A stretch of 64,000 nucleotides of DNA from Oceanicella sp. SM1341 (GTDB taxonomy: Bacteria; Pseudomonadota; Alphaproteobacteria; Rhodobacterales; Rhodobacteraceae). Numbering within the stretch: position 1 is the stretch's first letter; every line of letters starts with the position of its first letter. Position numbers and translations under genes: made by a program. Of the stretch, positions 28,437 to 36,632 are shown in pieces. Location: assembly GCF_003448965.1 (NCBI RefSeq), contig NZ_QRGC01000002.1:372001-436000 (forward strand), in the 5' to 3' direction. The notes beneath the pieces were generated by a model. It ran no database searches. It was not told the origin of the DNA and saw nothing but the letters and a program-made list of their open reading frames with translations.

Positions 28437-29459
28437 ATGGGTTACAAGGTCGTCGTCGCGGGCGCCACGGGCAACGTGGGCCGTGAAATGCTGAACATCC
28501 TCGCCGAGCGGGAATTCCCCGTCGACGAGATCGCCGCACTTGCGTCGCGCAAGTCGCTCGGCACCGAGTGCAGCTTCGGCGACAAGACTATCAAGACCCA
28601 GGACCTCGACACTTTCGACTTCACCGGCTGGGACATCGCGCTCTTCGCCGTGGGCTCGGACGCGACGAAGAAATACGCGCCGAAGGCCGCCGCCGCGGGC
28701 TGCGTGGTGATCGACAACTCGTCGCTCTACCGCTACGACCCCGACGTGCCGCTCATCGTGCCCGAGGTGAACCCCGACGCGATCGACGGCTACACGAAGA
28801 AGAACATCATCGCGAACCCCAACTGCTCCACCGCGCAGATGGTCGTGGCGCTCAAGCCGCTGCATGACCGCGCGAAGGTCAGGCGCGTGGTGGTCTCCAC
28901 CTACCAGTCGGTTTCCGGCTCGGGCAAGGAGGCGATGGACGAGCTGTGGCTGCAGACCAAGGGCATGTACGTGCCCGGCCAGGAAGTGGCGCCCTCGGTT
29001 TACCCCAAGCAGATCGCCTTCAACGTGATCCCGCACATCGACGTCTTCATGGAAGACGGCACCACCAAGGAAGAGTGGAAGATGGTGGCGGAGACCAAGA
29101 AGATCATCGACCCGAAGATCAAGGTGACCGCCACCTGCGTGCGCGTGCCGGTGTTCGTGGGCCATTCGGAAGCGGTGAACGTCGAGTTCGAGGATTTCCT
29201 CGACGAGGACGAGGCGCGTGACATCCTGCGCGAGGCGCCGGGCTGCATGGTCGTCGACAAGCGCGAGAACGGCGGCTACGTGACCCCGATCGAGAGCGTG
29301 GGCGAATATGCCACCTACATCAGCCGCATCCGCCAGGACAGCACGGTGGAGAACGGCATCAACATGTGGGTGGTCTCCGACAACCTGCGCAAGGGCGCTG
29401 CCCTGAACGCGGTGCAGATCGCCGAGCTGCTCGGCCGCCGGCACCTGCAGAAGGGCTGA
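28437..29459 (+). CDS. asd: Aspartate-semialdehyde dehydrogenase
   Basis: NADP-dependent enzyme of 340 residues, reducing aspartyl phosphate to the semialdehyde at the branch to lysine (diaminopimelate), threonine and methionine. VVAGATGNVGREML is the nucleotide motif, SVSGSG(KEA) is the phosphate loop, and the catalytic cysteine is in ANPNCSTAQM near residue 130. Active-site residues in KQIAFNVIPHIDVF and the later VRVPVFVGHSEAVNVEF are present. AGGAG lies 9 nt upstream of ATG 28437. A monocistronic arrangement is likely, with a promoter in the 64-100 nt divergent gap (a TTCACA / TAGGAC pair with 17-nt spacing at 28372-28400 is weakly suggestive). Confidence 0.97.
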   Translation: MGYKVVVAGATGNVGREMLNILAEREFPVDEIAALASRKSLGTECSFGDKTIKTQDLDTFDFTGWDIALFAVGSDATKKYAPKAAAAGCVVIDNSSLYRYDPDVPLIVPEVNPDAIDGYTKKNIIANPNCSTAQMVVALKPLHDRAKVRRVVVSTYQSVSGSGKEAMDELWLQTKGMYVPGQEVAPSVYPKQIAFNVIPHIDVFMEDGTTKEEWKMVAETKKIIDPKIKVTATCVRVPVFVGHSEAVNVEFEDFLDEDEARDILREAPGCMVVDKRENGGYVTPIESVGEYATYISRIRQDSTVENGINMWVVSDNLRKGAALNAVQIAELLGRRHLQKG

Positions 29460-29515
29460 GGCCCGCAAGGGCCGGGGCACCGCCTCCGGCCCGGCGCTCC
29501 CCCCCCCGGGGGAGC
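29460..29515 (+). terminator. Two tandem hairpins after asd
   Basis: GGCCC-GCAA-GGGCC (29460-29473) begins directly after the asd stop codon, capped by a GCAA tetraloop of the GNRA type. GCTCCCCC-CCCC-GGGGGAGC follows (29496-29515). No U-tract, but the pair of stable stems at this position is a reasonable transcript end. Confidence 0.5.
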
Positions 29516-29895
29516 CCCCCGCCCGCCGGGGCCCGCATCCGCCGGGCGCGCGGGCACCCGCCCGGCGGCCCTCCTGCATGGGTCTTCCGGGCACTCGCCG
29601 CCGGCCCTGGCGGCATCCCCTCCTTCCGCGATCCGATTTCCGCCGTGGCGAGCCCCCGGCCGGCCGTGTCGTTCCGTTTCGTGAAACGGCTGCCGGGCGC
29701 TGCCTGCCTGCCCGCGTCGCGCCGGGCTCATGGGCCGGCGATGGTTCGTCCATGCCCGGGGCAGGGGGGGCCGGTCGCACGGAGGGCGCGGGACAGCCAG
29801 TGCCGGAGCCACCCGGGTCCGCCCGTGCCCGAGGCACGGCTTGCGCGGGGGCAGGGGGCGGGGCTAGGCTCGCGCCGCCGCAGGAGGGGCCCACG
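29516..29895. other. Non-coding gap between asd and the esterase gene
   Basis: About 380 nt of GC-rich sequence. Its open frames are composition artefacts without motifs. The only functional signal is the AGGAGG at 29882-29887 that serves the next gene. No promoter, RNA gene or repeat recognised. Confidence 0.4.
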
Positions 29896-30837
29896 ATGAC
29901 CGATTATTCCGCCCTGCTCGATGCCGAGATCCTCGCCTTCATCGAGCGCACCAATTCCTTCTACCCCGTCGAGACCGCGACCTTCACCGCCGCCGAACAG
30001 CGCCGGGTGTATGACCGGATGTGCGCCGCCTTCCACGCCGGCCGGCCGGAGGGGGTGAGCACCGAGGAGCGGGTGATCGTCTCCGGTGTCACCGAGATCC
30101 CGGTGCGGCGCTACACGGCCCCCGGCCGGCCCGGGGCGCATGTGCTCTACTGCCATGGCGGCGGCTTCGTTGTGGGCGGGCTCGAGAGCCACGACGATGT
30201 CTGCGCCGAGATCGCGGCGCGCACCGGCTTCACCGTGACCGCGGTGGACTACCGGCTGGCGCCCGAGCACCGCCACCCGGCCGCTTTCGACGACGCGCTG
30301 GCCGCCTTCCGCGCCGTGGCGGGCGAGAGCGACGTGCCGGTGGTGCTCTGCGGCGACAGCGCCGGCGGCACGCTTGCCGCCTCCGTGGCCCATGCCACCC
30401 GCGCCGACCAGCGCCCGCCGGCGGGCGTGCTGCTGATCTACCCGGCGCTGGGCGGGGCGATGGACCGGGGCTCCTACCTGGTGCATGCGAACGCGCCGAT
30501 GCTCACCCTCTCCGACCTGCTCGCCTACCGCGACATACGCGGCGGGGCGGAGGCGGGGCCCGACCCCACGCTCTCCCCGCTCGCGGACACGGATTTCTCC
30601 GGCCTGCCGCCGGTGCTGGCGCTGGCCGCCGAATGCGACCCGCTCTGCGACGATTGCGAGACCTACGCGGGTGCCATCCTCGCCGCCGGCGGCGTGGCGC
30701 GGGCGCATGTCGAGCCGGGGCTCGTTCATGGTCACCTCAGGGCGCGGCACATGTCGACGCGGGCCGGGGAGAGCTTTTCGCGTGCCCTCCTCGGGCTGAA
30801 GCACCTCGCCGCCGGGCGCCTGCCGCCGGAGGGCTGA
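29896..30837 (+). CDS. Alpha/beta hydrolase, hormone-sensitive lipase (HSL) family
   Basis: A 313-residue cytosolic carboxylesterase. The HSL oxyanion motif HGGGFVVGG lies near residues 85-93. The nucleophile elbow is CGDSAGGTLAA, the Asp is in ALAAECDPLCDD and the catalytic His is in EPGLVHGHLRA. The VDYRLAPEHRHPAAFDDAL segment is typical of the family. ATG 29896 is preceded by AGGAGG at 8 nt, which settles the start although the frame is open from 29578. Substrate unknown. Confidence 0.92.
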   Translation: MTDYSALLDAEILAFIERTNSFYPVETATFTAAEQRRVYDRMCAAFHAGRPEGVSTEERVIVSGVTEIPVRRYTAPGRPGAHVLYCHGGGFVVGGLESHDDVCAEIAARTGFTVTAVDYRLAPEHRHPAAFDDALAAFRAVAGESDVPVVLCGDSAGGTLAASVAHATRADQRPPAGVLLIYPALGGAMDRGSYLVHANAPMLTLSDLLAYRDIRGGAEAGPDPTLSPLADTDFSGLPPVLALAAECDPLCDDCETYAGAILAAGGVARAHVEPGLVHGHLRARHMSTRAGESFSRALLGLKHLAAGRLPPEG

Positions 30838-31193
30838 GCGGGGACCTCCCGCGTCCGCCTTCGGAGTGCTGCACCGGCCGGGGGGAAGGCCACACAGGGG
30901 GGCGGGGTCCGGCGACGACCCGCGTTTCCTTTCCGGCAGCGCAGGCGGGCCAGCAACCACCGGCATCGGCGGGCCGGCCGGCGAACGGCGCATGTTTCCG
31001 GCACCGGCGCCCGGCGGCAGCGAGGAACATGGGGCAGGGCGCGGAGGGATCGTGCGAGGGGCGACAGCATGCCCCCCGTGGCGCAGGCACGGGCCGAGGC
31101 GGGTTACCGATCGGTGATGCCGGGCCGCCGCTCACGCCCGTGCGGACGCGGCTTTCGTGCGGGTCCGGGGCAGGGGAGCGACCCTGCGGAGAT
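30838..31193. other. Non-coding gap between the esterase and the peptide ABC operon
   Basis: About 355 nt lacking a credible gene. A perfect 10-bp palindrome ACCGATCGGT (31106-31115) is the only notable short element. The genes on either side converge here. Confidence 0.4.
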
Positions 31194-31256
31194 CGCCCGG
31201 CGCCCCCGCCGGGCGGAGGCACGGGCAGGAACGGCGCCCCCTCGGCGGGGGGCGCC
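31194..31256 (-). terminator. Twin hairpins ending the peptide ABC operon
   Basis: GGCGCCCCC-N6-GGGGGCGCC (31233-31256) starts 6 nt after the ATPase stop codon on the minus strand. It is followed by CGCCCGGCG-CCCC-CGCCGGGCG (31194-31215). Both have 9-bp perfect stems and likely define the operon's 3' end. Confidence 0.5.
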
Positions 31257-31262
31257 ATGGGC

Positions 31263-32897
31263 TCAGTTGCCCGAGCTTGCCATGCGGCGGCGGGAGATCG
31301 CCTCTTCCAGCCAGCCCAGGTGCATCTCCGGCACCGAGGAGAGCAGCAGCTCGGTATAGGCGTCGAAGGGCGGGGCCAGCACCTTGCTCTTCGGCCCGTA
31401 GCGCACCAGCTCGCCCCGGTACATCACCGCGATCTCGTCGGCGATGGCGCGCACCGTGGCGATGTCGTGGGTGATGAACAGGTAGGCCACCTTTTCCTTC
31501 GCCTGCAGCTCGAGCAGCAGCTTGAGGATGCCGTCGGCCACCAGCGGGTCGAGGGCGGAGGTGACCTCGTCGCAGATGATCAGTTTGGGCTTGGCCGCCA
31601 GCGCGCGGGCGATGCACACGCGCTGCTTCTGCCCGCCGGAGAGCTCGGCCGGGTAGCGGTCGATGAACCCGTCGCCCATCTCGATCTGCTCGAGCAGCTC
31701 GCGGATGCGGGCCTCCTTCGCCTTGCCGCGCAGGCCGAAGTAGAACTCCAGCGGCCGGCCGATGATGGTGCGCACCGTCTGGCGCGGGTTCATCGCCGTG
31801 TCGGCCATCTGGTAGATCATCTGCAGCTCGCGCAGGTCATCGCGCGAGCGCTGCGGCAGGGCGGGGCTGAGGGTGCGGCCGTCGAAGGTGATGGCGCCCG
31901 CCTCGGGCGGCAGCAGCCCGGTGATCACCCGCGCGAGGGTGGACTTGCCCGAGCCGCTCTCGCCCACCACCGCCAGCGTGTGGCCCGGCTCGATCGACAC
32001 GCTCACGTCCTTGAGCACCTTCACCGAGCCCGCGTAGGAGGCGGTGATGCCGGTCACGTCCAGCACCGGGGCGCCGGAGGGGGCCTTCTCCTCGTGCTCG
32101 ATGGAGCGCACCGAGACCAGGGCGCGGGTGTACTCCTCGCGCGGGGCGTTGATGATCTGGTCGGTGGTGCCGTGCTCCACCATCCGGCCCTGGCGCAGCA
32201 CCATGATCTCGTCGGAGACCTGGGCCACCACCGCGAGGTCGTGGGTGATGTAGAGCGCCGCCACCCCGGTGTCGCGGATCGCCTCCTTGATGGCGGCGAG
32301 CACGTCGATCTGGGTGGTGACGTCGAGCGCTGTGGTGGGCTCGTCGAAGATGATCAGGTCCGGCTCCGGGCAGAGCGCCATGGCGGTCATCGCGCGCTGC
32401 AGCTGGCCGCCCGACACCTGGTGGGGGTAGCGGTCGCCGAAGGTTTCGGGCTTGGGCAGCCCGAGCCTGGCGAAGAGCCGCTTCGCCCGTGCCTCCGCCT
32501 CGGCGCGCGAGGCGAGCTTGTGGCGCAGGGTGGTCTCGATCACCTGCTCCATCAGCTTCTGCGCCGGGTTGAAGGCCGCCGCCGCCGACTGGGCGACATA
32601 GGCCACCTCGCGGCCCCGGATGCGGCGCAGCCCGCCGGGCCCGGCCTTCAGGATGTCCCTTCCGTTGAGGATCACCTCGCCGCCGGTGATGCGCACCCCG
32701 CCGCGGCCGTAGCCGAGCGGGGAGAGCCCGATGGTGGACTTGCCGGCGCCGCTTTCGCCGATCAGCCCCAGCACGCGGCCCTTCTCGAGCGTGAAGGACA
32801 CGCCGTGGACGATGGTGATGTCCTGCGGGTCTTCGCCCGGCGGGATGACCGTGGCGCCGATCTTCAGGTCGCGGATGTCTAGGAGCGTCTCAGCCAC
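31263..32897 (-). CDS. Dipeptide/oligopeptide ABC transporter ATPase, DppD-DppF fused
   Basis: A 544-residue protein containing two complete ABC ATPase domains. Domain 1 has Walker [10 protein letters not shown] near residue 48, signature [10 protein letters not shown] and Walker [13 protein letters not shown]. Domain 2 (from about residue 280) has Walker [12 protein letters not shown], signature [14 protein letters not shown] and Walker [13 protein letters not shown]. It powers peptide or nickel-type (Dpp/Opp/Gsi) import. The start overlaps the preceding permease by 8 nt. It is the last gene of the operon (binding protein, two permeases, ATPase). Confidence 0.94.
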   Translation of the reverse strand: MAETLLDIRDLKIGATVIPPGEDPQDITIVHGVSFTLEKGRVLGLIGESGAGKSTIGLSPLGYGRGGVRITGGEVILNGRDILKAGPGGLRRIRGREVAYVAQSAAAAFNPAQKLMEQVIETTLRHKLASRAEAEARAKRLFARLGLPKPETFGDRYPHQVSGGQLQRAMTAMALCPEPDLIIFDEPTTALDVTTQIDVLAAIKEAIRDTGVAALYITHDLAVVAQVSDEIMVLRQGRMVEHGTTDQIINAPREEYTRALVSVRSIEHEEKAPSGAPVLDVTGITASYAGSVKVLKDVSVSIEPGHTLAVVGESGSGKSTLARVITGLLPPEAGAITFDGRTLSPALPQRSRDDLRELQMIYQMADTAMNPRQTVRTIIGRPLEFYFGLRGKAKEARIRELLEQIEMGDGFIDRYPAELSGGQKQRVCIARALAAKPKLIICDEVTSALDPLVADGILKLLLELQAKEKVAYLFITHDIATVRAIADEIAVMYRGELVRYGPKSKVLAPPFDAYTELLLSSVPEMHLGWLEEAISRRRMASSGN

Positions 32898-33714
32898 TGC
32901 GGCCTCCCTTCAGATCGGTGGTGCGGTTGAGGATCCAGTCGGCCACGAGGTTTACCGAGATGGCGAGCACCGCGATGGCCCCGGCGGGGTAGAGCGCCGC
33001 GCCGATGCCGAAGACGATGCCGTCCTTGTTCTCGCGCACCATGCCGCCCCAGTCTGCCGCGGGGGGCTGCACGCCGAGCCCGAGGAACGAGAGCGAGGAA
33101 AGGAACAGCACCGCGAAGATGAAGCGCAGCCCGAACTCCGCCACCAGCGGCGACAGGGCGTTGGGCAGGATCTCGCGGAAGATGATCCAGCGCGTGCCCT
33201 CGCCGCGCAGGCGCGAGGCCTCGACGAAGTCCATCACCCCGATGTCCACCGCCACCGCGCGGGCGAGGCGGAACACGCGGGTGGATTCGACCAGCCCCAT
33301 CACCAGGATGAGCGTGCCCACGTCCGCCGGCACCACCGAGAGCACCACGAGGGCGAGGATGAGCGAGGGGATGGCCATGATCAGGTCCACCAGCCGCGAC
33401 AGGCCCTGGTCGAGCCAGCCGCCCGCCACCGCGGCGAGGAAGCCCAGCACCGAGCCGGAGAGGAAGGCCAGCGCCGAGGCGAGGGCTGCGATGAGCATCG
33501 TCGTGCGCGCGCCGTAGATCATCCGGCTGAGCAGGTCGCGGCCCAGGTTGTCGCCGCCCAGCCAGTACTCGGCCGAGGGCGGGGCCCAGACGTCGGTCAC
33601 GGTCTCGTTCAGCCCGTAGGGCGCCACCCAGGGCGCGAAGACGGCGACGAAGATGAACGCGAAGGTCAGCACCAGGCCGAGCCAGGCGCTTGCGGGAATG
33701 CGGCGCCAGTTCAT
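32890..33714 (-). CDS. Peptide ABC transporter permease (DppC-type)
   Basis: A 274-residue inner-membrane permease, with an N-terminal helix (LGLVLTFAFIFVAVFAPWVAP) and five more transmembrane segments. The periplasmic stretch after helix 1 contains YWLGGDNLGRDLLSRMIYGAR, the DppC/OppC hallmark. The EAA loop is DFVEASRLRGEGTRWIIFREILPN. Start codon overlaps the preceding permease stop (ATGA). Confidence 0.94.
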   Translation of the reverse strand: MNWRRIPASAWLGLVLTFAFIFVAVFAPWVAPYGLNETVTDVWAPPSAEYWLGGDNLGRDLLSRMIYGARTTMLIAALASALAFLSGSVLGFLAAVAGGWLDQGLSRLVDLIMAIPSLILALVVLSVVPADVGTLILVMGLVESTRVFRLARAVAVDIGVMDFVEASRLRGEGTRWIIFREILPNALSPLVAEFGLRFIFAVLFLSSLSFLGLGVQPPAADWGGMVRENKDGIVFGIGAALYPAGAIAVLAISVNLVADWILNRTTDLKGGRSG

Positions 33715-34667
33715 TTCGGATGCCTCAGACGGGGGTTGGAGATGATGGCGACGACGTCGGCGATCATGTTCAGCCCGATGTAGACGGCGGCGAAGATCAG
33801 TCCGCAGGCCTGCACCACCGGCACGTCGCGCTTGGAGACGTGGTCGACGAGGTACTGCCCCATGCCCGGATAGACGAAGATCACCTCCACCACCACGACA
33901 CCCACCACGAGATAGGCGAGGTTGATCATCACCACGTTCACGATGGGCGCGATGGCGTTGGGGAAGGCGTGCTTGCGGATGATGGTGAAGGCGCGCAGGC
34001 CCTTCAGCTCGGCCGTCTCGATATAGGCGGACTGCATCACGTTGAGGATGGCGGCGCGGGTCATGCGCATCATGTGCGCCAGCACCACGAGGGTGAGGGT
34101 GATCGCGGGCAGCGCCACCGCCTCCAGCCGCTCCCAGAAGCCCATCGTGTCATAGACCGTCGAGACCGAGGGCAGCCACTGCAGCTGCACGCCGACGAAG
34201 AAGATCAGCACGTAGCCGATGAAGAACTCCGGCAGCGAGATCGAGGCCAGCGTGACCGCCGAGATCAGTTTGTCGGGCCAGCGGCCACGGTAGCGCACCG
34301 CCACGAGGCCGAGCAGGATGGCGAGCGGCACCGCGATCACCGCCGCCACGGCGGCGAGGAACAGCGTGTTGCCCAGCCGCTTGCCCAGCGAGGTGGCGAT
34401 GTCCTGGCCGTTGGAGAGTGCCGTGCCGAGGTCGCCCTGCAGCATGCCGCCCAGCCAGGCGAAGTAGCGGGTGACGGCGGGCTGGTCGAGCCCGAGCTCG
34501 GCGCGCTTGTTGGCCAGTGCCTCAGGGGTGGCGGACTGGCCCAGGATCGCCTGGGCCACGTCGCCGGGGAGAATCTGGGTGGCGGCGAAGATCATCACCG
34601 ACACCGCCAGAAGGAGAAGGAGCCCCATCGCAATGCGCTGGAGCACCAGTCTCAGCAGAAGGCCCAT
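33711..34667 (-). CDS. Peptide ABC transporter permease (DppB-type)
   Basis: A 318-residue inner-membrane permease. It has the DppB-type N-terminal helix (LVLQRIAMGLLLLLAVSVMIFAATQILPGD), a long periplasmic loop and the EAA-loop segment AYIETAELKGLRAFTIIRKHAFPNA. It lies 9 nt downstream of the binding-protein gene and overlaps the next permease by four bases. Confidence 0.94.
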   Translation of the reverse strand: MGLLLRLVLQRIAMGLLLLLAVSVMIFAATQILPGDVAQAILGQSATPEALANKRAELGLDQPAVTRYFAWLGGMLQGDLGTALSNGQDIATSLGKRLGNTLFLAAVAAVIAVPLAILLGLVAVRYRGRWPDKLISAVTLASISLPEFFIGYVLIFFVGVQLQWLPSVSTVYDTMGFWERLEAVALPAITLTLVVLAHMMRMTRAAILNVMQSAYIETAELKGLRAFTIIRKHAFPNAIAPIVNVVMINLAYLVVGVVVVEVIFVYPGMGQYLVDHVSKRDVPVVQACGLIFAAVYIGLNMIADVVAIISNPRLRHPK

Positions 34668-34676
34668 GCCCCCGCC

Positions 34677-36266
34677 TCAGCCCATGAGCCAGGTCTTGGA
34701 CAGGGCGTAGCCGTTCATCATGGTCTGGGCGCCGTCCGCCTCCCAGCCGCCGACCTTGTCCGACACGGCCTCGATCCAGTCGTTGAACATCGGCAGGATG
34801 AGCCCGCCCTCGTTGCGCACCATCAGGGCGGCATCGTGGTACATGCTCTTGCGCTTCGCCTCGTCCAGCTCGGCCTTGGCCTTGGTGATGAGCTGGTCGA
34901 ACTCGGGGCGCTTGAAGCGGGTGTCGTTCCAGTCTGCCGAGGAGATGTAGGCGGTGGAGTACATCTGGTCCTGCACCGGGCGGCCGCCCCAGTAGGAGGC
35001 GCAGAAGGGCTGCTTGTTCCACACTTCGGACCAGTAGCCGTCACCGGGCTCGCGCTTCACCTCGAGGGTGATGCCGGCCGCCGAGGCGTGCTGCTGGAAG
35101 AGCTGCGCCGCGTCGACCGCGCCGGGGAAGGCCACGTCGGAGGTCTGCAGCACGATCGGGCCGGAATGGCCGGACTTCTTGTAGTAATGCGCCGCTTCCT
35201 CGGGGTCGTAGGCGCGCTGCTCGATGTCGTCGGGGAACAGCGGGTAGGCGGAGTTGATCGGGAAGTCGTTGCCCACCGTGCCGTAGCCGCGCAGGATCTT
35301 GTCGACCATGTCCTCGCGGTTGATGGCGAGCTTGAGCGCCATGCGCAGGTCGTTGTTGTCGAAGGGCGCGGTGTCGCAATGCATGATGAACACGTAGTGG
35401 CCGCGGCCGGCGGTGTTCTTCACGCTCACGCCGGGCACGCGCTTGATCAGGTCGACGATCTTGGGCTCGACGTTGTTGATCATGTGCACCTGGCCGGATT
35501 GCAGCGCGGCGGTGCGGGCGGTGGCGTCGTTGATGACGGTGATCTCCACCTGGTCGGCGTAGCCGCGGTTGCCCGCGTCCCAGAAGTTGGCGAACTTCTC
35601 GCCGCCGTGGCGCACGCCGGGCTCGTTCACGGTCACCTTGTAGGGGCCCGCGGAGATGCCGGCATCCGGCGCGTCCTTGCCGCCGCCGGGCTGGATGATG
35701 AGGTGGTAGTCGGCCAGCAGGTAGGGCAGGTCGGCGTTGGCCTCCTTGAGGGAGATCACCAGCTCCTTGCCGTTCACCTGCATGCGGTCGATGCCGCGCA
35801 TGATGCCCAGCGCGCCGGATTCGGAAGCCTCGTTGGAATGGCGGTCGAGCGTGTCGAACACGTCCTGCGCGGTGACGGTCTTGCCGTTGTGGAATTCCAC
35901 CCCGTCGCGCATCTTGAAGGTCCAGGTCTTGGCGTCGGAGGAAGCACCCCACTCTTCGGCGATGCGCGGCTCCAGCTCGCCCGTGGGCCCGACCTCGACG
36001 ATCTTCTCGCCCCAGGTCTGGCCGAAGACGAAGGGAACCTGGGAGAGGAAGGTGGCGGGGTCGAGGCTGTTGGTGCTCTCGCCACCGACCATGCCGGCCT
36101 TCAGGAGCCCGCCCATCACCGGGTCGGCGGCGCGGGCCACAGAGCCGAGCAGGGTACCGGCGGAGGTGGCCGTGAGCCCGAGCGCTGCGGCGCGGCCCAT
36201 GAAGTGCCGGCGGCTGATCGTGCCGCGGACAACCTGCCGGCCGAGATGTTCGAGTTCTTTGGTCAT
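34677..36266 (-). CDS. Tat-exported peptide-binding protein (SBP family 5)
   Basis: An extracellular solute-binding protein of 529 residues. The signal peptide carries a twin-arginine motif SRRHFMGRAAALGL (residues about 18-31) with cleavage after ARA, so folded export via Tat is likely, unlike most family-5 proteins that use Sec. The mature domain has typical segments (WTFKMRDGVEFHNGKTVTAQDV, ISAGPYKV, LRMALKLAINREDMV). The ATG at 36266 is preceded by AGGGAAGC; the frame extends further but is not conserved. Ligand could be peptides or related small molecules. First gene of the operon. Confidence 0.93.
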   Translation of the reverse strand: MTKELEHLGRQVVRGTISRRHFMGRAAALGLTATSAGTLLGSVARAADPVMGGLLKAGMVGGESTNSLDPATFLSQVPFVFGQTWGEKIVEVGPTGELEPRIAEEWGASSDAKTWTFKMRDGVEFHNGKTVTAQDVFDTLDRHSNEASESGALGIMRGIDRMQVNGKELVISLKEANADLPYLLADYHLIIQPGGGKDAPDAGISAGPYKVTVNEPGVRHGGEKFANFWDAGNRGYADQVEITVINDATARTAALQSGQVHMINNVEPKIVDLIKRVPGVSVKNTAGRGHYVFIMHCDTAPFDNNDLRMALKLAINREDMVDKILRGYGTVGNDFPINSAYPLFPDDIEQRAYDPEEAAHYYKKSGHSGPIVLQTSDVAFPGAVDAAQLFQQHASAAGITLEVKREPGDGYWSEVWNKQPFCASYWGGRPVQDQMYSTAYISSADWNDTRFKRPEFDQLITKAKAELDEAKRKSMYHDAALMVRNEGGLILPMFNDWIEAVSDKVGGWEADGAQTMMNGYALSKTWLMG

Positions 36267-36390
36267 GCTTCCCTGTCTCCTTTTGGATGCGGCGGCGGGC
36301 GCCGCGCAAATTGATTGGCGCCTCTTCGGACATGGCCGGATGCGCATGCCTCACAGAGTGCCACGAGGAATTCTTCAGGGCGAGTTATTT

Positions 36391-36406
36391 TTGAACCGCC
36401 GTTCAA
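36391..36406 (-). promoter_or_regulatory. Palindromic operator in A/T-rich promoter region of the peptide ABC operon
   Basis: TTGAAC-CGCC-GTTCAA is a perfect 6+4+6 palindrome in a rare A/T-rich patch, 125-140 bp upstream of the binding-protein ATG. It lies in the 366-nt gap (36267-36632) between the operon and the CocE-type hydrolase; the rest of the gap is ordinary GC-rich sequence with no gene. A regulator of unknown type probably binds here. Confidence 0.5.
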
Positions 36407-36632
36407 TATGCACACCGGCTCAGGCCAGCGCGCGGAAACTCGCACCCGGGATGTTCAGGTCGGATCGATGCGCAGGATGTAGCCCGAACAGGGGGTTGGG
36501 GTCAAATCCGCATGCGGTCGCGCCCCGGGGGCGGGGGCGCGGGGCCGGCGGGGCGGTACGAAATCCGCCCCTCCGGCCCCGCTGCCCGCGAAACGGGCAG
36601 GGGGTGGAATCAGCCCGCCCGCGCGAGGCGGC

